64,000 bases of DNA from Symbiodinium kawagutii (GCA_009767595.1 VSDK01027962.1:197024-261023), one strand, 5' to 3'. Shown: positions 22,903 to 34,039, counted from the stretch's first letter. The notes: generated by a model from the sequence alone, not told the origin. Translations and numbers: made by a program.

Positions 22903-23005
22903 GGTGGATTCTCAAAATGGGGTACCCCTGTATCATCATCCATTAATAGTCATTTATAGTAATAAACCAACAATTTTTGGGGTCCCCTATGGCTTGAGAA
23001 ACCAC
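22903..23005. mobile_element. Family A element
   Basis: GGTGGATTCTCAAAATGGGGTACCCC pairs with GGGGTCCCCTATGGCTTGAGAAACCACC. Only about 140 bp from the previous copy. Confidence 0.87.
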
Positions 23006-24601
23006 CGAATAGGGTTAGAACTACCACGGATCTTTAAGGGGGTAATTAAGCAACAATGCTTCAATGATGGTTAGTCAACTCTAGGTTTATGAATTCAGAG
23101 GGGGGTACATTTGAATGGGAAAGCAGTTGGCTTAACTGGGACGGCCTCTTTGAATCAACCGGGGGTTGATTCATCCAGGGTTGGCATTCATCCCTCTCAG
23201 CTCCGTTCTCTCCCCTGCCCATTGGGTCCTCTTTTCGGGCGGGCCATTTGGGCGGGCCACGACCAAGGAATCGCATGCTGGAGATCTTCAACTTGATCGT
23301 TGGGGGCTCCCAGAAGTGGCTTTGCAGGGGCTTCACCATGAGTGAAGCAATGGCTGGCGCTTGTGGTGAGCATCTTCCCCCGAGATATCCTCCGATTCCT
23401 ACCATTGGATTCACTGCGTGGATCTTTGCTCGTTCGGACGCTGCCCCTATTGTGTGACGTTGGTATTCCCATTTATTTGATTGGTTCATGGGCACGATCC
23501 AAAATGCCAAGATTTCGAAGGTTATTTTGGCGGCCTGAAATCGAGCGCAGGATGCAGACAAGAGTGGCTCGATTTCGAAGTTGGAATTGGTGGCTGCAAT
23601 GCAAAGTGCCTTGCTCAGAGCGGGGTGTGGTTCGAGATGCTATTACTTGGAAATTCCCGAAACTGTCAGGATGGTTGGTGTCGACCAGTTGATGGGATTG
23701 ATTCGGAAAGGCATGGTTTGAAATGCCTCTTACCCCAAAGAAGCACGTCCCTGAATGGGCATACACCTGCGAAAAAGGGTGGTTTTCTGACCAATACAAC
23801 CATAGTTTTCAGCTGGTTAGGGACACCTGATATTGTTGGCCTTTGAAGCATAATTTTGTGGTGTGTACATTGAGTGATAGATTCGGGTTCCGAATAATGT
23901 GGATGCTGGACTTCTTGTTTCGGACAGCCTGAGATCATGTCATATCTCTGCAATTTTGCAAGGACTTACACGACCTCACCCAAAGTCGTGGTTTACAGGG
24001 TAAGCTACATGAATCTACTGTATTTTATTTCTGGTTTGACCCACTTGTATTTGTCCAGATTAAGATCACTTGCTTTCCCTATTTTTTGTTGGTTGCAATA
24101 CACCCACCCAAATGTGCCACTTAAACCGCCGTTCTGCTTCAATGGTTGCTTGTTCTGAGAGTTCTTTTTGAAAAGCAGTTTTTGATCCTTGAATCTCAAT
24201 CACTAATTTCTTTCGCATATTACACCTATTAGTTGTTTTGTCGCTTGGGCCGCCTCCTGTGTGCATACCCAGGCAAGTTTAAGTCCCCCTTCATGTTCGT
24301 GCGTTAACGTACTTCAAATAATCGCCAATGCTGGTCGACAATGGTCAATAGTGCCTAATCTGTTGGGTATACTTGTCAATCCTGGTTACTAATAGCCATA
24401 GCCATTTTTACTCATGATATGATATACCCTGTTCAACTGTTTATTTTCACGATGAACAATGGGTGAAGCACCTCGGTTAACAGCTAACCAACTTACTAAT
24501 GGTACACTAATATATACTAATGGCAATCATCAACCAATAGTGATCATCAACAGGTGAACGGTCAACACCCTCCTTCGGTTGGTCCGTTGGTCACTTTGCA
24601 G
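23006..24601. other. Intron-like stretch; overlapping unsupported ORFs
   Basis: ORFs of 90-166 codons on both strands overlap at 23061-23950 without a clear coding frame. The + strand frame at 23342-23692 is the most protein-like but has no splice context. The rest is AT-rich. Confidence 0.35.
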
Positions 24602-24741
24602 ACCAACCCTCCGTGGACGAGTTCCTCATGCCGGGCGTCGACAGCAGTCGAGCGGGGATGCTTGGGGCTATCCGCAGTACCACGGCACGCGAACAGATGG
24701 ACCATGATGGGCAATTCTTCCCGAATCCCTATGCTTCAAAG
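24602..24741 (+). CDS. Internal exon, unknown protein
   Basis: Acceptor TCACTTTGCAG, donor GTGATT after TCAAAG. The frame contains SVDEFLMPGVDSSRAGMLGA and later MDHDGQFFPNPYASK. It is a 140-bp island of clear coding character ending in phase 0, as the following exon requires. 'MDHDGQFF' recalls an EF-hand loop start (DxDGxF) but lacks the rest of the motif. No family is assigned. Confidence 0.5.
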
Positions 24742-24999
24742 GTGATTACTTGTAGCTGTAAAAAGAAGCTCCAAGACCTGGGACCCGCTGAATGAGGTGG
24801 GGTGTTGGATTTGTGTCCTCGCTGTTGGTTGATAGATCTAGCTTGCCATAGTCAGATCTATGACATCCCAACGGCAATTGCTTGGTCAGAGCGATTGCTT
24901 TGCTGGTTCGCTGAAAATCTACGGTGGAGAGATGTGGAAAGCCTCGTCCAACATGGGCTCCTCTTGAATGGCCCTGAGTAGAAGTTGAGTTTCCCCTTG

Positions 25000-25070
25000 G
25001 ATGGTTGATGGATGGTTGATGGATGGTTGAGTGATGGTTGATGAATGGTTGGTGGATGGTTGCTAGTGCA
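25000..25070. repeat. GATGGTTGATG short tandem repeat
   Basis: About five copies of GATGGTTGATG just upstream of the next exon. Confidence 0.8.
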
Positions 25071-25113
25071 AAGCTTCACCTGGCCCAGCTGGTGGGTCCC
25101 CAGCGTTGTTCAG

Positions 25114-25161
25114 ATCATGGATGATGAGAACTTGTTCGAGAAGATCGATACCCTCTTCGAG
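25114..25161 (+). CDS. Small internal exon 'DDENLFEKIDTLFE'
   Basis: 16 codons between GTTGTTCAG and GCACGT, a GC donor. Reads IMDDENLFEKIDTLFE in phase 0. The end mirrors the exon ending at 20868, and both stop exactly after 'LFE'. Joining to 24741 and 26865 keeps the frame. Confidence 0.48.
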
Positions 25162-26864
25162 GCACGTGCCCCTGCTTGGGAGGCAGTGCTGGTCGCAGCT
25201 GTGATGTTTGCAGGGCAAGCTCCCAGCAGTCTGTGCTGACTCCAAGGCTTTCTATCAGCCCTGATGCCTCCAATGAATACTTGGAAGATGGGAATTGGCA
25301 CTGCAACCCCCATTTCTCCATCAACTGCATAAAAATCTGAAGATTTCAATGTGTCGAGAATAGCTTGCTCCCATGATCAGAAAAACCCAACAGGATGTAC
25401 GAATCCCATTGGCTTGGCTCAAGCAGAGTAAAATATTTTGTTTTGGAGAAATCGAGGGCATCAACTGCAAGCAGTTACACGTGCGGATGCAATGAAGAAA
25501 TGCTTGCCATGTCCGCGAAGCTCGTTTCTGATTCATTGGGAGGGTCTAACCAGAGCTTTCACAATGCAAGTCGCCAATCAAGTGCACAACACTAACGCAA
25601 AAACCAACACAAACACAGACTTTGACTGCCCAGTTTTCTCGTGAAAAGCATTGAAAAGCCATATTCTGACCATCAGCCTTCATTGCTTTCCAGTCTTGTT
25701 GGTTCTGAACCGCCACGCTTGTTGATTTACTCTCCGGCAATTTAACCTGGAAGCTAGTAACCACCAATTTTTAAAGGTAAAACCAGCTATAAACGGTGAA
25801 TTTTCCACTTGGCCAAGCGTATTTTTTTTCGCTTCACCATGAGCAGCGGCACCGCTTGTCATCTGAAGTCCTCCTCTGGGGCTGCCAAGAGCGAGACGTC
25901 ACTGGGTGCGCAGTGACGTTGGTTCCACGATGAACACACGGCAACTGGTTAAAAGTGGTTGAATTGGTGTCACTTGCTGGTTGTTTTTTGCTGGAGTTGT
26001 TGCTTGACTTTGTTGCAACTGCTTCTTGTCAACGGATTAAACTGCAAGTAACATCGCGGGTTGTTAGCCCGCAAGTAAAAGGGGTTGGTTGAAACATCAT
26101 TGATGTCACCACAGCTGAGCTGCGTGAGAGCTGAGGCCCTTGAGCCAAGCTTCGACAGCTGACCACAGCAAGAGCAAGAAGACCGTGTACTTGGCAACTC
26201 GAGCAGCACGAGAGCTGGTTGCTGGTGGGGCTTTGCGCATGGTGACGTCGAAGCAAACTTGTTAAGATGTAATCTACACATAGACATACCGCCAATAAAG
26301 ACATGTTGATTGGAATCTCATTTTTCTTTCATGTTTGTGACTGATGCTTTTCCATTATTTGTTGAATGCCCGCTGAAACGAGAGGACTACTGAATGATAA
26401 TGACGATGGATGTGCTTCACTTTCCATTGTTGACAATCCTCTTCCTGGTAAATGTCAGACTCAGCAAGCAAAGCTCCACAGCGAGCAAGGTAATTGTAGA
26501 CCCAGAGAGTTGAACATGACTAACCTGGCCAACCAATTTGATACTGGTTAAACTATTGTATGGTTGGGTAATGATCAATGAAAATGGTTGGTTGATAATC
26601 AGTGAATGGTTGGTGAATGGTAAATGGCCATTGACCAGCATGAATGAACCATGATGAAGTTGATAAGCACGTATCAAAGATTATCACTTACAAGGTCAAT
26701 GGACAAACATGACATCCCGTGGCTGTCAGTCACCATACTTCCTGGTTCATCATGGTGGTTCGGTTTATCATGCAACCAAGCCTTGGAGAAACCAGGTCAA
26801 CACCATATGGTCACCTGTTCAACGACATCCCAGCTGGTCAATAGACTTTTTTTGGTGGAACCAG
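25162..26864. other. Intron-like stretch
   Basis: Many overlapping ORFs on both strands, none with a consistent bias. No complete short element was recognised. Confidence 0.35.
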
Positions 26865-26909
26865 GGTGGATCCATGGGGGATGCTTATCCAATTGGCGAT
26901 CGCGTTCAG
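26865..26909 (+). CDS. Small internal exon 'DAYPIGDRVQ'
   Basis: 15 codons, GGAACCAG acceptor and an ideal donor CAG|GTGAGG. Reads GGSMGDAYPIGDRVQ in phase 0. 'YPIGDRVQ|VRVQ' across the next junction resembles the first strand of a small SH3- or Tudor-like barrel (inference). Confidence 0.48.
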
Positions 26910-27418
26910 GTGAGGCATGCAGAATCCATGGAAAATGACTCTTGGCTTGAGAACAAAACAGCGGGATAGAATTGCAAAGGGCAAAGCAATTGCAAAAGTT
27001 TCAGGATAGTCATGACAACGGGATAAAATTGCAAAATGATTGAACACCTCTCTTGACCCCGGCAGATGATAGCAGATGCGTAGTTTACTCATGCTATATG
27101 GATGATAAATGTTGAGAATGACGGGATGAATAGGATTAGAATGGGGTGAAGATAAGACGAGGACGATGATCCAGCAGAAGCTCGTGGATACACTGTTGCC
27201 CAAGTCATGGTTGTTTTGCATGCGGCTGGACACACGTTTTCTTTGCGAAATGTCGACGCCATCAGCAAATCATACGATGTTTGACATGAATTTTGTAAAT
27301 CTGACAGATTCTCATCATATTTCTTCCGTTGTTCAGACATTTTTGTGGTGTTCGGATAGATGCGAACCTGGTAACGAGCGTTCTTGTTGCAACAGCCGCT
27401 CCGAAGTCCCGATCCTAG

Positions 27419-27479
27419 GTGCGTGTCCAGGCGTATTTTCGCTTGCAACGTCACTGGGAGATGTTCGGCCGGGGGAATG
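27419..27479 (+). CDS. Internal exon 'VRVQAYFRLQRHWEMF'
   Basis: Acceptor GATCCTAG, donor AATG|GTGAGA. Reads VRVQAYFRLQRHWEMFGRGN and leaves phase 1. Another open + frame ends in a stop at 27481. The phase-1 end fits the exon at 28990, giving a Gly codon at the junction. Confidence 0.48.
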
Positions 27480-27637
27480 GTGAGACTTGGAATTTTGCTG
27501 AGACTTTCCAATGGTAGACCTGAACTCAAAAAACCGTCATGTAGTGAACTCGTTTATTCAACACATTTCAACACATTTCAACCCATTTGTGAAATCTTGG
27601 GAGTGTTCAGTTCTCAAAATTATAGGACGTGGCACGT

Positions 27638-27749
27638 GGGTGTTTCTCAAAATAGGGATACCCCAAATCATCCCATATTAGTCCCATATTACTCATTTTT
27701 AGTAATAACCAACCATTTTTGGGTGCTCCAGTGGCTTGAGAAACCACCA
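27638..27749. mobile_element. Family A element
   Basis: GGGTGTTTCTCAAAATAGGGATACCCC pairs with GGGTGCTCCAGTGGCTTGAGAAACCACC. Confidence 0.85.
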
Positions 27750-28446
27750 TATAGCACTCATTGGTCCAAAGTGCTGAGAAGTGAACTTTCAGGGGTGGGC
27801 AGCAAGCTCCTGGGCCTTCCAAGGTGGACAGAGCTATTTGTCATCATACGTAATCAATCATAGCCATTGATAATAACTATATGATTAATTAGTTCAGTAA
27901 TCAAATAGTTAATAGTTTGTTCATTAATAAATCACTACCATGGTTTAATAGTAATTCATCATAGATCATGATAGGTAAATAGTGAACTATCGATCAATGG
28001 TTGAAACAGAGTGAAACCATTGACGCATTGGCTAGATCATACACCATCCTGCAGCTTGTTGGGTACTAGAATCATCATAGATGTATTCATCATAGTACAA
28101 CATCATCAGAATGCATTAACATGAATTACTTCTTTGGGCCGCTTGTTTTCAAACAAAGTATGAAATTCAAACATTTTGGGAAGCTTTTCTACTTGTGACA
28201 CATCCATACGAACAATGTTGAAACATGTTTAAGATTAAAACTTAAAACCCATGTTGCGCACCTTCCTTTGATTGGTGGCAAGTCCCTGGCGCATTCTATG
28301 GTAACTGGCAAGTGACCAACTGGTAATGCAACTTGAAAAGAGCAGCGCGAGCTAGACTTCGGTCATTTTTGATTGATCGTTTGTCTATGAGAAACGAAAA
28401 TCATATTGAGTTTTCAAAGATTATTGACCATTCTTCTTCAATAGAT
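27750..28446. other. AT-rich intron-like stretch
   Basis: TAATAGTT and ATCATAG words dominate. No exon or element seen. Confidence 0.45.
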
Positions 28447-28561
28447 ATGGCTGTGGGTCAAAACCCCGTACCCCTGGTTCCCCATCATTAACCATTGTTT
28501 TCCCCTATTTTTACTGGTCATTATCCCCTATTATTGGTTGGTTAATATTGACACATAGCCA
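28447..28561. mobile_element. Family B element, reverse orientation
   Basis: ATGGCTGTGGGTCAAAACCCCGTACCCC to GGTTAATATTGACACATAGCC. Confidence 0.85.
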
Positions 28562-28593
28562 CTGGTCGACTCACTGGTTTACTCGCTGGTTGA

Positions 28594-28670
28594 CCAAAAT
28601 AGTTGGTTTATTGTTAATAATGAATTCTATTGGATGATTAGGGGGTACCCCTATGGCTTGAGAAACCGCC
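28594..28670. mobile_element. Truncated family A element
   Basis: Core and right arm (GGGGGTACCCCTATGGCTTGAGAAACC) only. It lies 33 bp after a family B copy; the shared spacer GGTCGACTCACTGGTTTACTCGCTGGTTG also follows the B copy at 22442. Confidence 0.72.
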
Positions 28671-28989
28671 ATATAGATCATCCATGAGAAAACCGAATGC
28701 AAAGTTTTCGGTCAACTCTCTGGACTATTTCAATCAGAAATCATGGCTCGAGGCAGGGGTCATGAGTCATGACCAACCATGCGTCCGTACGCCACAGGTT
28801 GCACGATAGTCCGGCAGAAAGCGTGAGAAACCATGATTTGTTGATAGGATTAGTTGATAGCATGTTAATAGGATTAGTTGATCGGATTAGTTGATCCGAT
28901 TAGTTGAACCCAGCCTGGCACTGGCTTGGCATGACATGCATTCACATGATCCACGACGTGACTGCCTTGGTGCTCCCAGCGCCCACCAG

Positions 28990-29094
28990 GTGACATGCGC
29001 CGTGGCACGTGGCCCAACAGTGGCGACGTCTTGGCTTCTTTTCACCTTCTGAACTTTGACCTCGACACGCGCCTGGGACGGCACCGGGCTCCGG
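28990..29094 (+). CDS. Internal exon, unknown protein
   Basis: With the G from 27479 the frame reads GDMRRGTWPNSGDVLASFHL and then LNFDLDTRLGRHR. The other frames stop or are weak. Third-position G/C is high. The donor may be GC after CACCGG (phase 0, fitting 30328) or GT after CTCCGG. No family recognised. Confidence 0.5.
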
Positions 29095-29639
29095 GTGACT
29101 GACTGGGCGCCGTTATGGCGAGCGATGGCTGGTGAGGGTTGATGGACGTTGATGCGAGTTGAAGATGGTTCCACCTTTACTGCAAAAGATGATCATGAGT
29201 CAACTTGAGTGGTTCTCTTAAATTATTTTCTATTGACTGTAGTACAAAACAGCAGATCAATGATTCCAAAAGGTTGAGATGGTCGTTGGGTGCAGGAAAA
29301 ATGTCATTTTGGGTCCCCTGAACATTTGCTTTTTGCACTCGTACCTCTCTTACTGTCTCTTCTCCTTGTGTAGTGGTAGGTAGAACATGGTAGAACTAGG
29401 AAGTAGCTAGTAGGTGGCAGCAGGAAGTAGTAGGTCGTCGTAGGTACGAGGTAACAGGTGGCAGAGGTAAATGGGCTTCAAGTGGTCTACTGTCCCTACT
29501 ACTATGACTACCAGTGCCGAAGGAAAACCATGGAAGACCTTTGAGAGCATGAGAAGGCTCTAAATTCATTATTCTAAGCATCAGTAATTATGAGAACATC
29601 AACCATTAGGAACAGGATACCAACCAGTTTAACCGCAAC

Positions 29640-30035
29640 AGTTATCAACCGCAATAATGATGATTATGATTACGTTATCGGTTGTAGTCCATCATTAATC
29701 ATCAACCATTAATCATCATTATCATTAGCCATAGGAGAAACCATTGACCTTAATCATCGACCACAATCATTGACCACAAGCCAAAGCCATCAACCATAAT
29801 CATCGTGAATCATCATTAACCATCTGGTGGTTTCCCAAAATATGGGTAGCCCTCACTCATCCTTTTTATAAACTGTTTGTAGTAATTACCCAACCATAGC
29901 TTGGGGTTGCCAATGGCTTGTGAAACCACCATGTTGAATGAGGATCATTCTTGTTTGGTTAAGGGGTACCACCATACATGGAAAAAGAAGCATTGACCAT
30001 AGTCATCATTCATCATCATTGACCACCATCAACCA
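29640..30035. repeat. ATCATTAACCATC low-complexity tract with family A copy
   Basis: ATTAATCATCA- and AACCATCATTG-type words repeat irregularly around the element at 29825. Confidence 0.6.
29825..29930. mobile_element. Family A element, diverged
   Basis: GGTGGTTTCCCAAAATATGGGTAGCCC pairs with GGGGTTGCCAATGGCTTGTGAAACCACC. Confidence 0.78.
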
Positions 30036-30160
30036 TATGGCTGTGGGTCAAAACTCTGCACCCCTGGTTCCCGTATCATTAACCATTCTTTTCCCTATAG
30101 TTTTGTTGGTTATTATCCCCCATGACATTGGTTGGTTAAAGCCTTGAGCCAGCTCGCCAT
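30036..30160. mobile_element. Family B element, reverse orientation
   Basis: ATGGCTGTGGGTCAAAACTCTGCACCCC to AGCCTTGAGCCAGCTCGCCAT. Confidence 0.8.
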
Positions 30161-30278
30161 ATATAGCTGGATATAACTGGTATATCCACTATTATTGTTG
30201 GTTGTTATCTCCTCTTAATAACCATAAACCATTGGTTCTTTGGTTGGTTGGTGAAAGCCTTGACCCAGCTCGCCATAT
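30161..30278. mobile_element. Family B-like element, diverged
   Basis: Ends in GGTGAAAGCCTTGACCCAGCTCGCCAT, the same right-end subtype as the adjacent copy; the left end (ATATAGCTGG) is weak. Confidence 0.55.
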
Positions 30279-30327
30279 CATCCAAAACCATTGACCACCA
30301 TGAAGCATCACAAACGCGCCTCTGAAG

Positions 30328-30402
30328 GCCACTTTCCAGGCGTGGCACCAGGCCCGGAGCCGGCAGGGGTGGAAGGCCGACGGTTTTTGTGGCAACCTGG
30401 AT
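30328..30402 (+). CDS. Internal exon, Trp-containing helix
   Basis: 25 codons, phase 0 at both ends, edges CCTCTGAAG and GTGACG. The frame with the strongest third-position G/C reads ATFQAWHQARSRQGWKADGF then CGNLD. A second frame is open but less biased. No family recognised. Confidence 0.45.
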
Positions 30403-30640
30403 GTGACGTCTATCGGTGATGATTATGAGAGCTCATCATCAATGATAAACCTGGGTGGGTGATCATTGATGATTGGAATAGTCAGCAAGGTGGGTAATCA
30501 TTGGTGAGTGAATGGTTTATCATTGGTAACCAATCATATGGTGATTGTCATTGATTAGCCATGGTGCGTAATCGTTGGATTTATCATTGGCGAATCATTG
30601 GTTGATGAAGGAGGAGTTATGACGGTTGAATTCAGTTCCA
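30400..30640. repeat. TGATCATTGG-type low-complexity tract
   Basis: Irregular repeats of ATCATTGGTGA and AATCATTGG after the exon. Confidence 0.55.
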
Positions 30641-30850
30641 AAAATGCTTAACGACCAGGGTTGGTCACCAAACACAGGAACAGTGAATCATTGGGACGGA
30701 CTTTTGGTCAACCCTGGTGAAACAAAACAGGACCCATAGGATGGCTAATTACTGATGGTTGATGATTTGATGGTTACGCATGGCTGATTGAGTCATTGTG
30801 ATACCATGCACTGCTGAAGCCCTGGTGACGCTTGGGGTTGCAACAGGCAG

Positions 30851-30915
30851 CTTGAAGATGTGAAGGTGCGGGAGGGGTTGCCGCTGCTTCTCTGCGCCTC
30901 GATTCTGCTGCGCTG
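30851..30915 (+). CDS. Internal exon, hydrophobic segment
   Basis: Acceptor GCAACAGGCAG, donor GTACTT after GCGCTG. Reads LEDVKVREGLPLLLCASILL then RW. Codons end almost wholly in G or C. The LPLLLCASILL stretch is short for a membrane helix. The phase-2 end fits 31214 (Trp codon). Confidence 0.5.
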
Positions 30916-31044
30916 GTACTTATATCCTGGTGGCCTTAATCACACAATAAGGAAAGTTACTAATGTCATTGTTTGGTTAAGGATGGTTAAGGGGGGTTCG
31001 CCCTTAAATATGAGGATTTCCCTAAAACATATTGTTAACCATTC

Positions 31045-31143
31045 CTGGTTTCTCAAAATGAAGGGTTTCCCCTAAAATGGATAGTTTACTACTGTCATGA
31101 ATTGTCAATCAACTGGATGATTTGGGGGTACCCCTATTTAGAG
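31045..31143. mobile_element. Family A element, right end decayed
   Basis: GGTTTCTCAAAATGAAGGGTTTCCCC on the left; on the right GGGGGTACCCCTATTT is kept but the terminal TTGAGAAAC is lost. Confidence 0.7.
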
Positions 31144-31213
31144 CATTCAAGCACAACGGGAAACTGCCAGTTTGGGATGTACAGTACACCACTTGTGGAC
31201 AAGACCATTGCAG

Positions 31214-31271
31214 GCAAACAGAGCCCCAGGACCGCAAAGGACTCAGTGGCCCTGAACTCTCATTGCACCTG
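31214..31271 (+). CDS. Small internal exon, unknown protein
   Basis: After CATTGCAG, using TG from 30915, the frame reads W then QTEPQDRKGLSGPELSLHL before GTGATG (phase 0). A reverse-strand frame is also open. The phase fit supports the + reading. Confidence 0.42.
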
Positions 31272-31519
31272 GTGATGCCTAGTGGCCTGATGGACTTAGG
31301 ACCTGGTGTTGAGCATGTGACCACCTGTGTTTGCTGAGGTGTGAACAACCTTGGTGGGGCATTGGATTCCCTGCATAATGGTCGATTTAAATGATGGCAC
31401 TAGTATGGTAATTCGCCAACAGCCTGCCCATTGTTGAAGGATGAACCAGCCACACCTAGGCGCATGATAGTTTTTTTTGTTGGTAGATCTTCAGGTATAA
31501 CCTTTCCACCAAGCCCCAC

Positions 31520-31830
31520 CAGCGATTTAGGGACACCACATGACATGATACAGACTCATACTCACTCTATCATCACCAAGATTGTACCAGCCGCATTGAC
31601 GTTTTCACACCCAAACAGAGCTACGGATCAGCACCTCGAGCATAATCTTCAGCATCTCTTCAGCATCAGAACCAATGCCCACCTCCTCATCACGACCACC
31701 GCCAACACCACCAGCAGCGATCGACATCATTATCACAATCATGGTCACCATCATTACCATCATTGTCATCATTTGTCATCATAGTCGTCATCATTGTCAT
31801 CAGCATCGTCGTCATCACCATGGGTGTTGA
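31520..31830. repeat. Imperfect CATCATCA-rich tract
   Basis: CACCATCATTACCATCATTGTCATC-type simple sequence from about 31720 to 31820, with flanking unassigned DNA. Confidence 0.7.
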
Positions 31831-31861
31831 ATCTGGAAATCACGTCCTTAGATTTTACCAG

Positions 31862-31894
31862 GAGCAGATGGACGCTGCCTCCTTCATTCAGCAG
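31862..31894 (+). CDS. Candidate micro-exon 'EQMDAASFIQQ'
   Basis: 11 codons after TTTTACCAG, ending at CAG|GCAAAG (GC donor), phase 0. The frame continues six codons to a TGA, so a terminal exon is an alternative. Confidence 0.33.
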
Positions 31895-32026
31895 GCAAAG
31901 TCCGGAACGCCATGAAAGTTTCAGCTGTCCACGAATGAAATAGATGGATACTGTAGATTTGTGTAGATTTACGCTGATTTATATGTCCTACATAATCGAT
32001 GTGAGGACGATGTTCATATAAATACA

Positions 32027-32045
32027 TATATATATATATATATAA
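32027..32045. repeat. TA dinucleotide repeat
   Basis: A run of TATATATA just before the tetranucleotide array. Confidence 0.85.
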
Positions 32046-32097
32046 GCAGATATTTGACCCATACGCAAGTGATATATGATGAGATCATGGCATATAA

Positions 32098-32346
32098 CTA
32101 CCTATCCATCTACCTACCTATCTATCTACCTACCTATCTACCTATCTATCCATCCATCCATCCATCTATCTATCCATCTATCCATCCATCTATCCATCCA
32201 TCCATCTATCCATCTATCTATCTATCCACCTATCTATCCATCTATCCATCCATCCATCCATCCATCCATCCATCCATCCATCCATCCATCCATCCATCCA
32301 TACATCCATCAATCCATCCATCCATCCATCCATCCATCCATCCATA
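32098..32346. repeat. CTAT to CCAT tetranucleotide microsatellite, about 250 bp
   Basis: Interspersed CTAC/CTAT units grade into nearly pure CCAT. Both strands stay open for long stretches and encode only Ile-Pro-Ser or Trp-Met-Asp-Gly repeats. Confidence 0.95.
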
Positions 32347-32806
32347 GAATGATATTGATACCTATTGTGATTTTTGAATATGTAGTGATACAAGTTCAAT
32401 GATATAGATAGTATTCATATACGGCAATATATACCCACAAAAACCACCGCTTTTTCCAGTCAACAAGGCAAACAAACTGTTGGATGCAAGCCGGTGTTTG
32501 TCAAGCACAACAGACCCGTAGCTGTAGCACTAAGCCCTCCAAGTGTGAGGCATCCGAAAGATCATAACTTGTGGAGTTCAGATTCAAGATGCAAAACAAC
32601 TTAGGATCCCAGTTCAACGTGTGAGGCCCCAAATTGTTTTCTTCCAAGCAAGATACATAAGTACAAATAGTAACGAAGCAACCGTTATTCACCGTCGCAG
32701 AGAAGTAACTCCCCTACATCTATGTCCTCAGGCGTGTTGCCTTTTGAACCAAGCAACCATTGCTCTGAATTTCTCGAACTTTGGTTCAAAAAACACGGTT
32801 GAAACT

Positions 32807-32843
32807 TCTGGAGGCTGATCGAATGATAGGCTCAGCCTCCAGA
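32807..32843. repeat. Hairpin TCTGGAGGCTGA
   Basis: TCTGGAGGCTGA (32807-32818) pairs perfectly with TCAGCCTCCAGA (32832-32843). No T-run follows, so no terminator is proposed. Confidence 0.7.
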
Positions 32844-33140
32844 CCGGACAATGTGGGATTCAGTGAGTGGATTGAAGGTAGCCATGCAACTCATGAGAAA
32901 ACCAAGCATCTACAGTGGATTGTTGGTTTCCTGGGTTTATATGTTAGATGCCATGTGTATAAAAGACCCCTGGAAGATCTGCCAAGCAACACCTGTCACA
33001 CCGCCAGGGAATAGGATCCTGATGGCCTCCAGATTCCCAGGTCTCAACTTTTTTCCCGCCAATGCTGAGACAAAAAGTTGAGTCCTGGAAATTGATTTTT
33101 TCCAGTTGAGGCACCTGGAAAGTTGAGTCTGGGTCTCCAG

Positions 33141-33200
33141 ATACACCCTCAAAAAGTGTTTGAGTCTGACTTATTGGCGCAACACTTTTTGAGGGTGTAT
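33141..33200. repeat. Perfect 20-bp inverted repeat
   Basis: ATACACCCTCAAAAAGTGTT at 33141-33160 pairs exactly with 33181-33200 across a 20-bp loop. A similar loose pair built on AAAAAGTTGAG and CTCAACTTTTT lies at 33040-33085. Confidence 0.85.
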
Positions 33201-33238
33201 CACTGGGCCACTTCGAAACCAGTGGGTCCAGTGATCAG

Positions 33239-33333
33239 GAAATTCTTGTGGCATTCTCCGGAACTATTGGCAGTGAGCCCTTTACAACGGGCCAAGCGAA
33301 CAGCCGAGGTGCTGTTTGGCCAGGAGGCAGAGG
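33239..33333 (+). CDS. Candidate exon with histidine-phosphatase-like motif
   Basis: After GTGATCAG the frame reads KFLWHSPELLAVSPLQRAKR then TAEVLFGQEAE before GTGGGT. 'ELLAVSPLxRAxxTAexLFG' closely matches the second conserved block of phosphoglycerate-mutase-like histidine phosphatases. The hallmark RHG block was not found upstream, so this may be a partial or degenerate domain or chance. The donor leaves phase 1. Which gene it joins is unclear. Confidence 0.42.
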
Positions 33334-34039
33334 GTGGGTTCAGGGGCGAGAACTTACGATCCCGAGCTGCCAATATATCATAGTGGGCTGTCAAATTCAA
33401 GTACAAATTATCCATTACAAATATTGCCAGGATTAGAAACTTCTTTTTGTATGTACTATATATATACTACAGATGTATATGAATATATCTGTGATATGTG
33501 CCAATACCCGGCATGTATACCTGTATTTGTCGCATATACATATACGTCGTACGTATGAGCGATCCCCCAAAGGTACGGCTTCATCAAAATGATCAGCTGA
33601 ATTGAGTTGATTTTGCGGGGACGTACTTTGAATGGTCAGCCCCATTTCAGCAATGTGGAACTCATATGATTCAGGTTGATTGCGATAGGGAATTCTTTTG
33701 CTATAGTAAAGCATATTTAAGTACTGTACAAACAGAAGTAAACGCCCAATCATACTACAATCATGACATTATTATGATGCTGCATGCAAGAGATTTAGAA
33801 CCCAAGGCTGCCAGGAGAACCGTTCCAAATGGTACCGCAAAGGATGTCATGTTGTGACTCGACATATTTGATGTCCAACTTCCCTCAATTTTGACGCAAC
33901 CCAATCATATCCAAGCCTCATTTGACGGACTCAAACTGGAATGCATTTGATGATGAAATGGGGACTCAACTGGGCAACGAGAGCTGCGAGTTGCACCTAC
34001 AACTCTTGCAGCGCTGAGATCTTCGGATTGGGGACTCAG

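Noticed and set aside
32054-32402. IHPS / GWMD repeat ORFs
   Set aside because: Translations of the CTAT/CCAT microsatellite.
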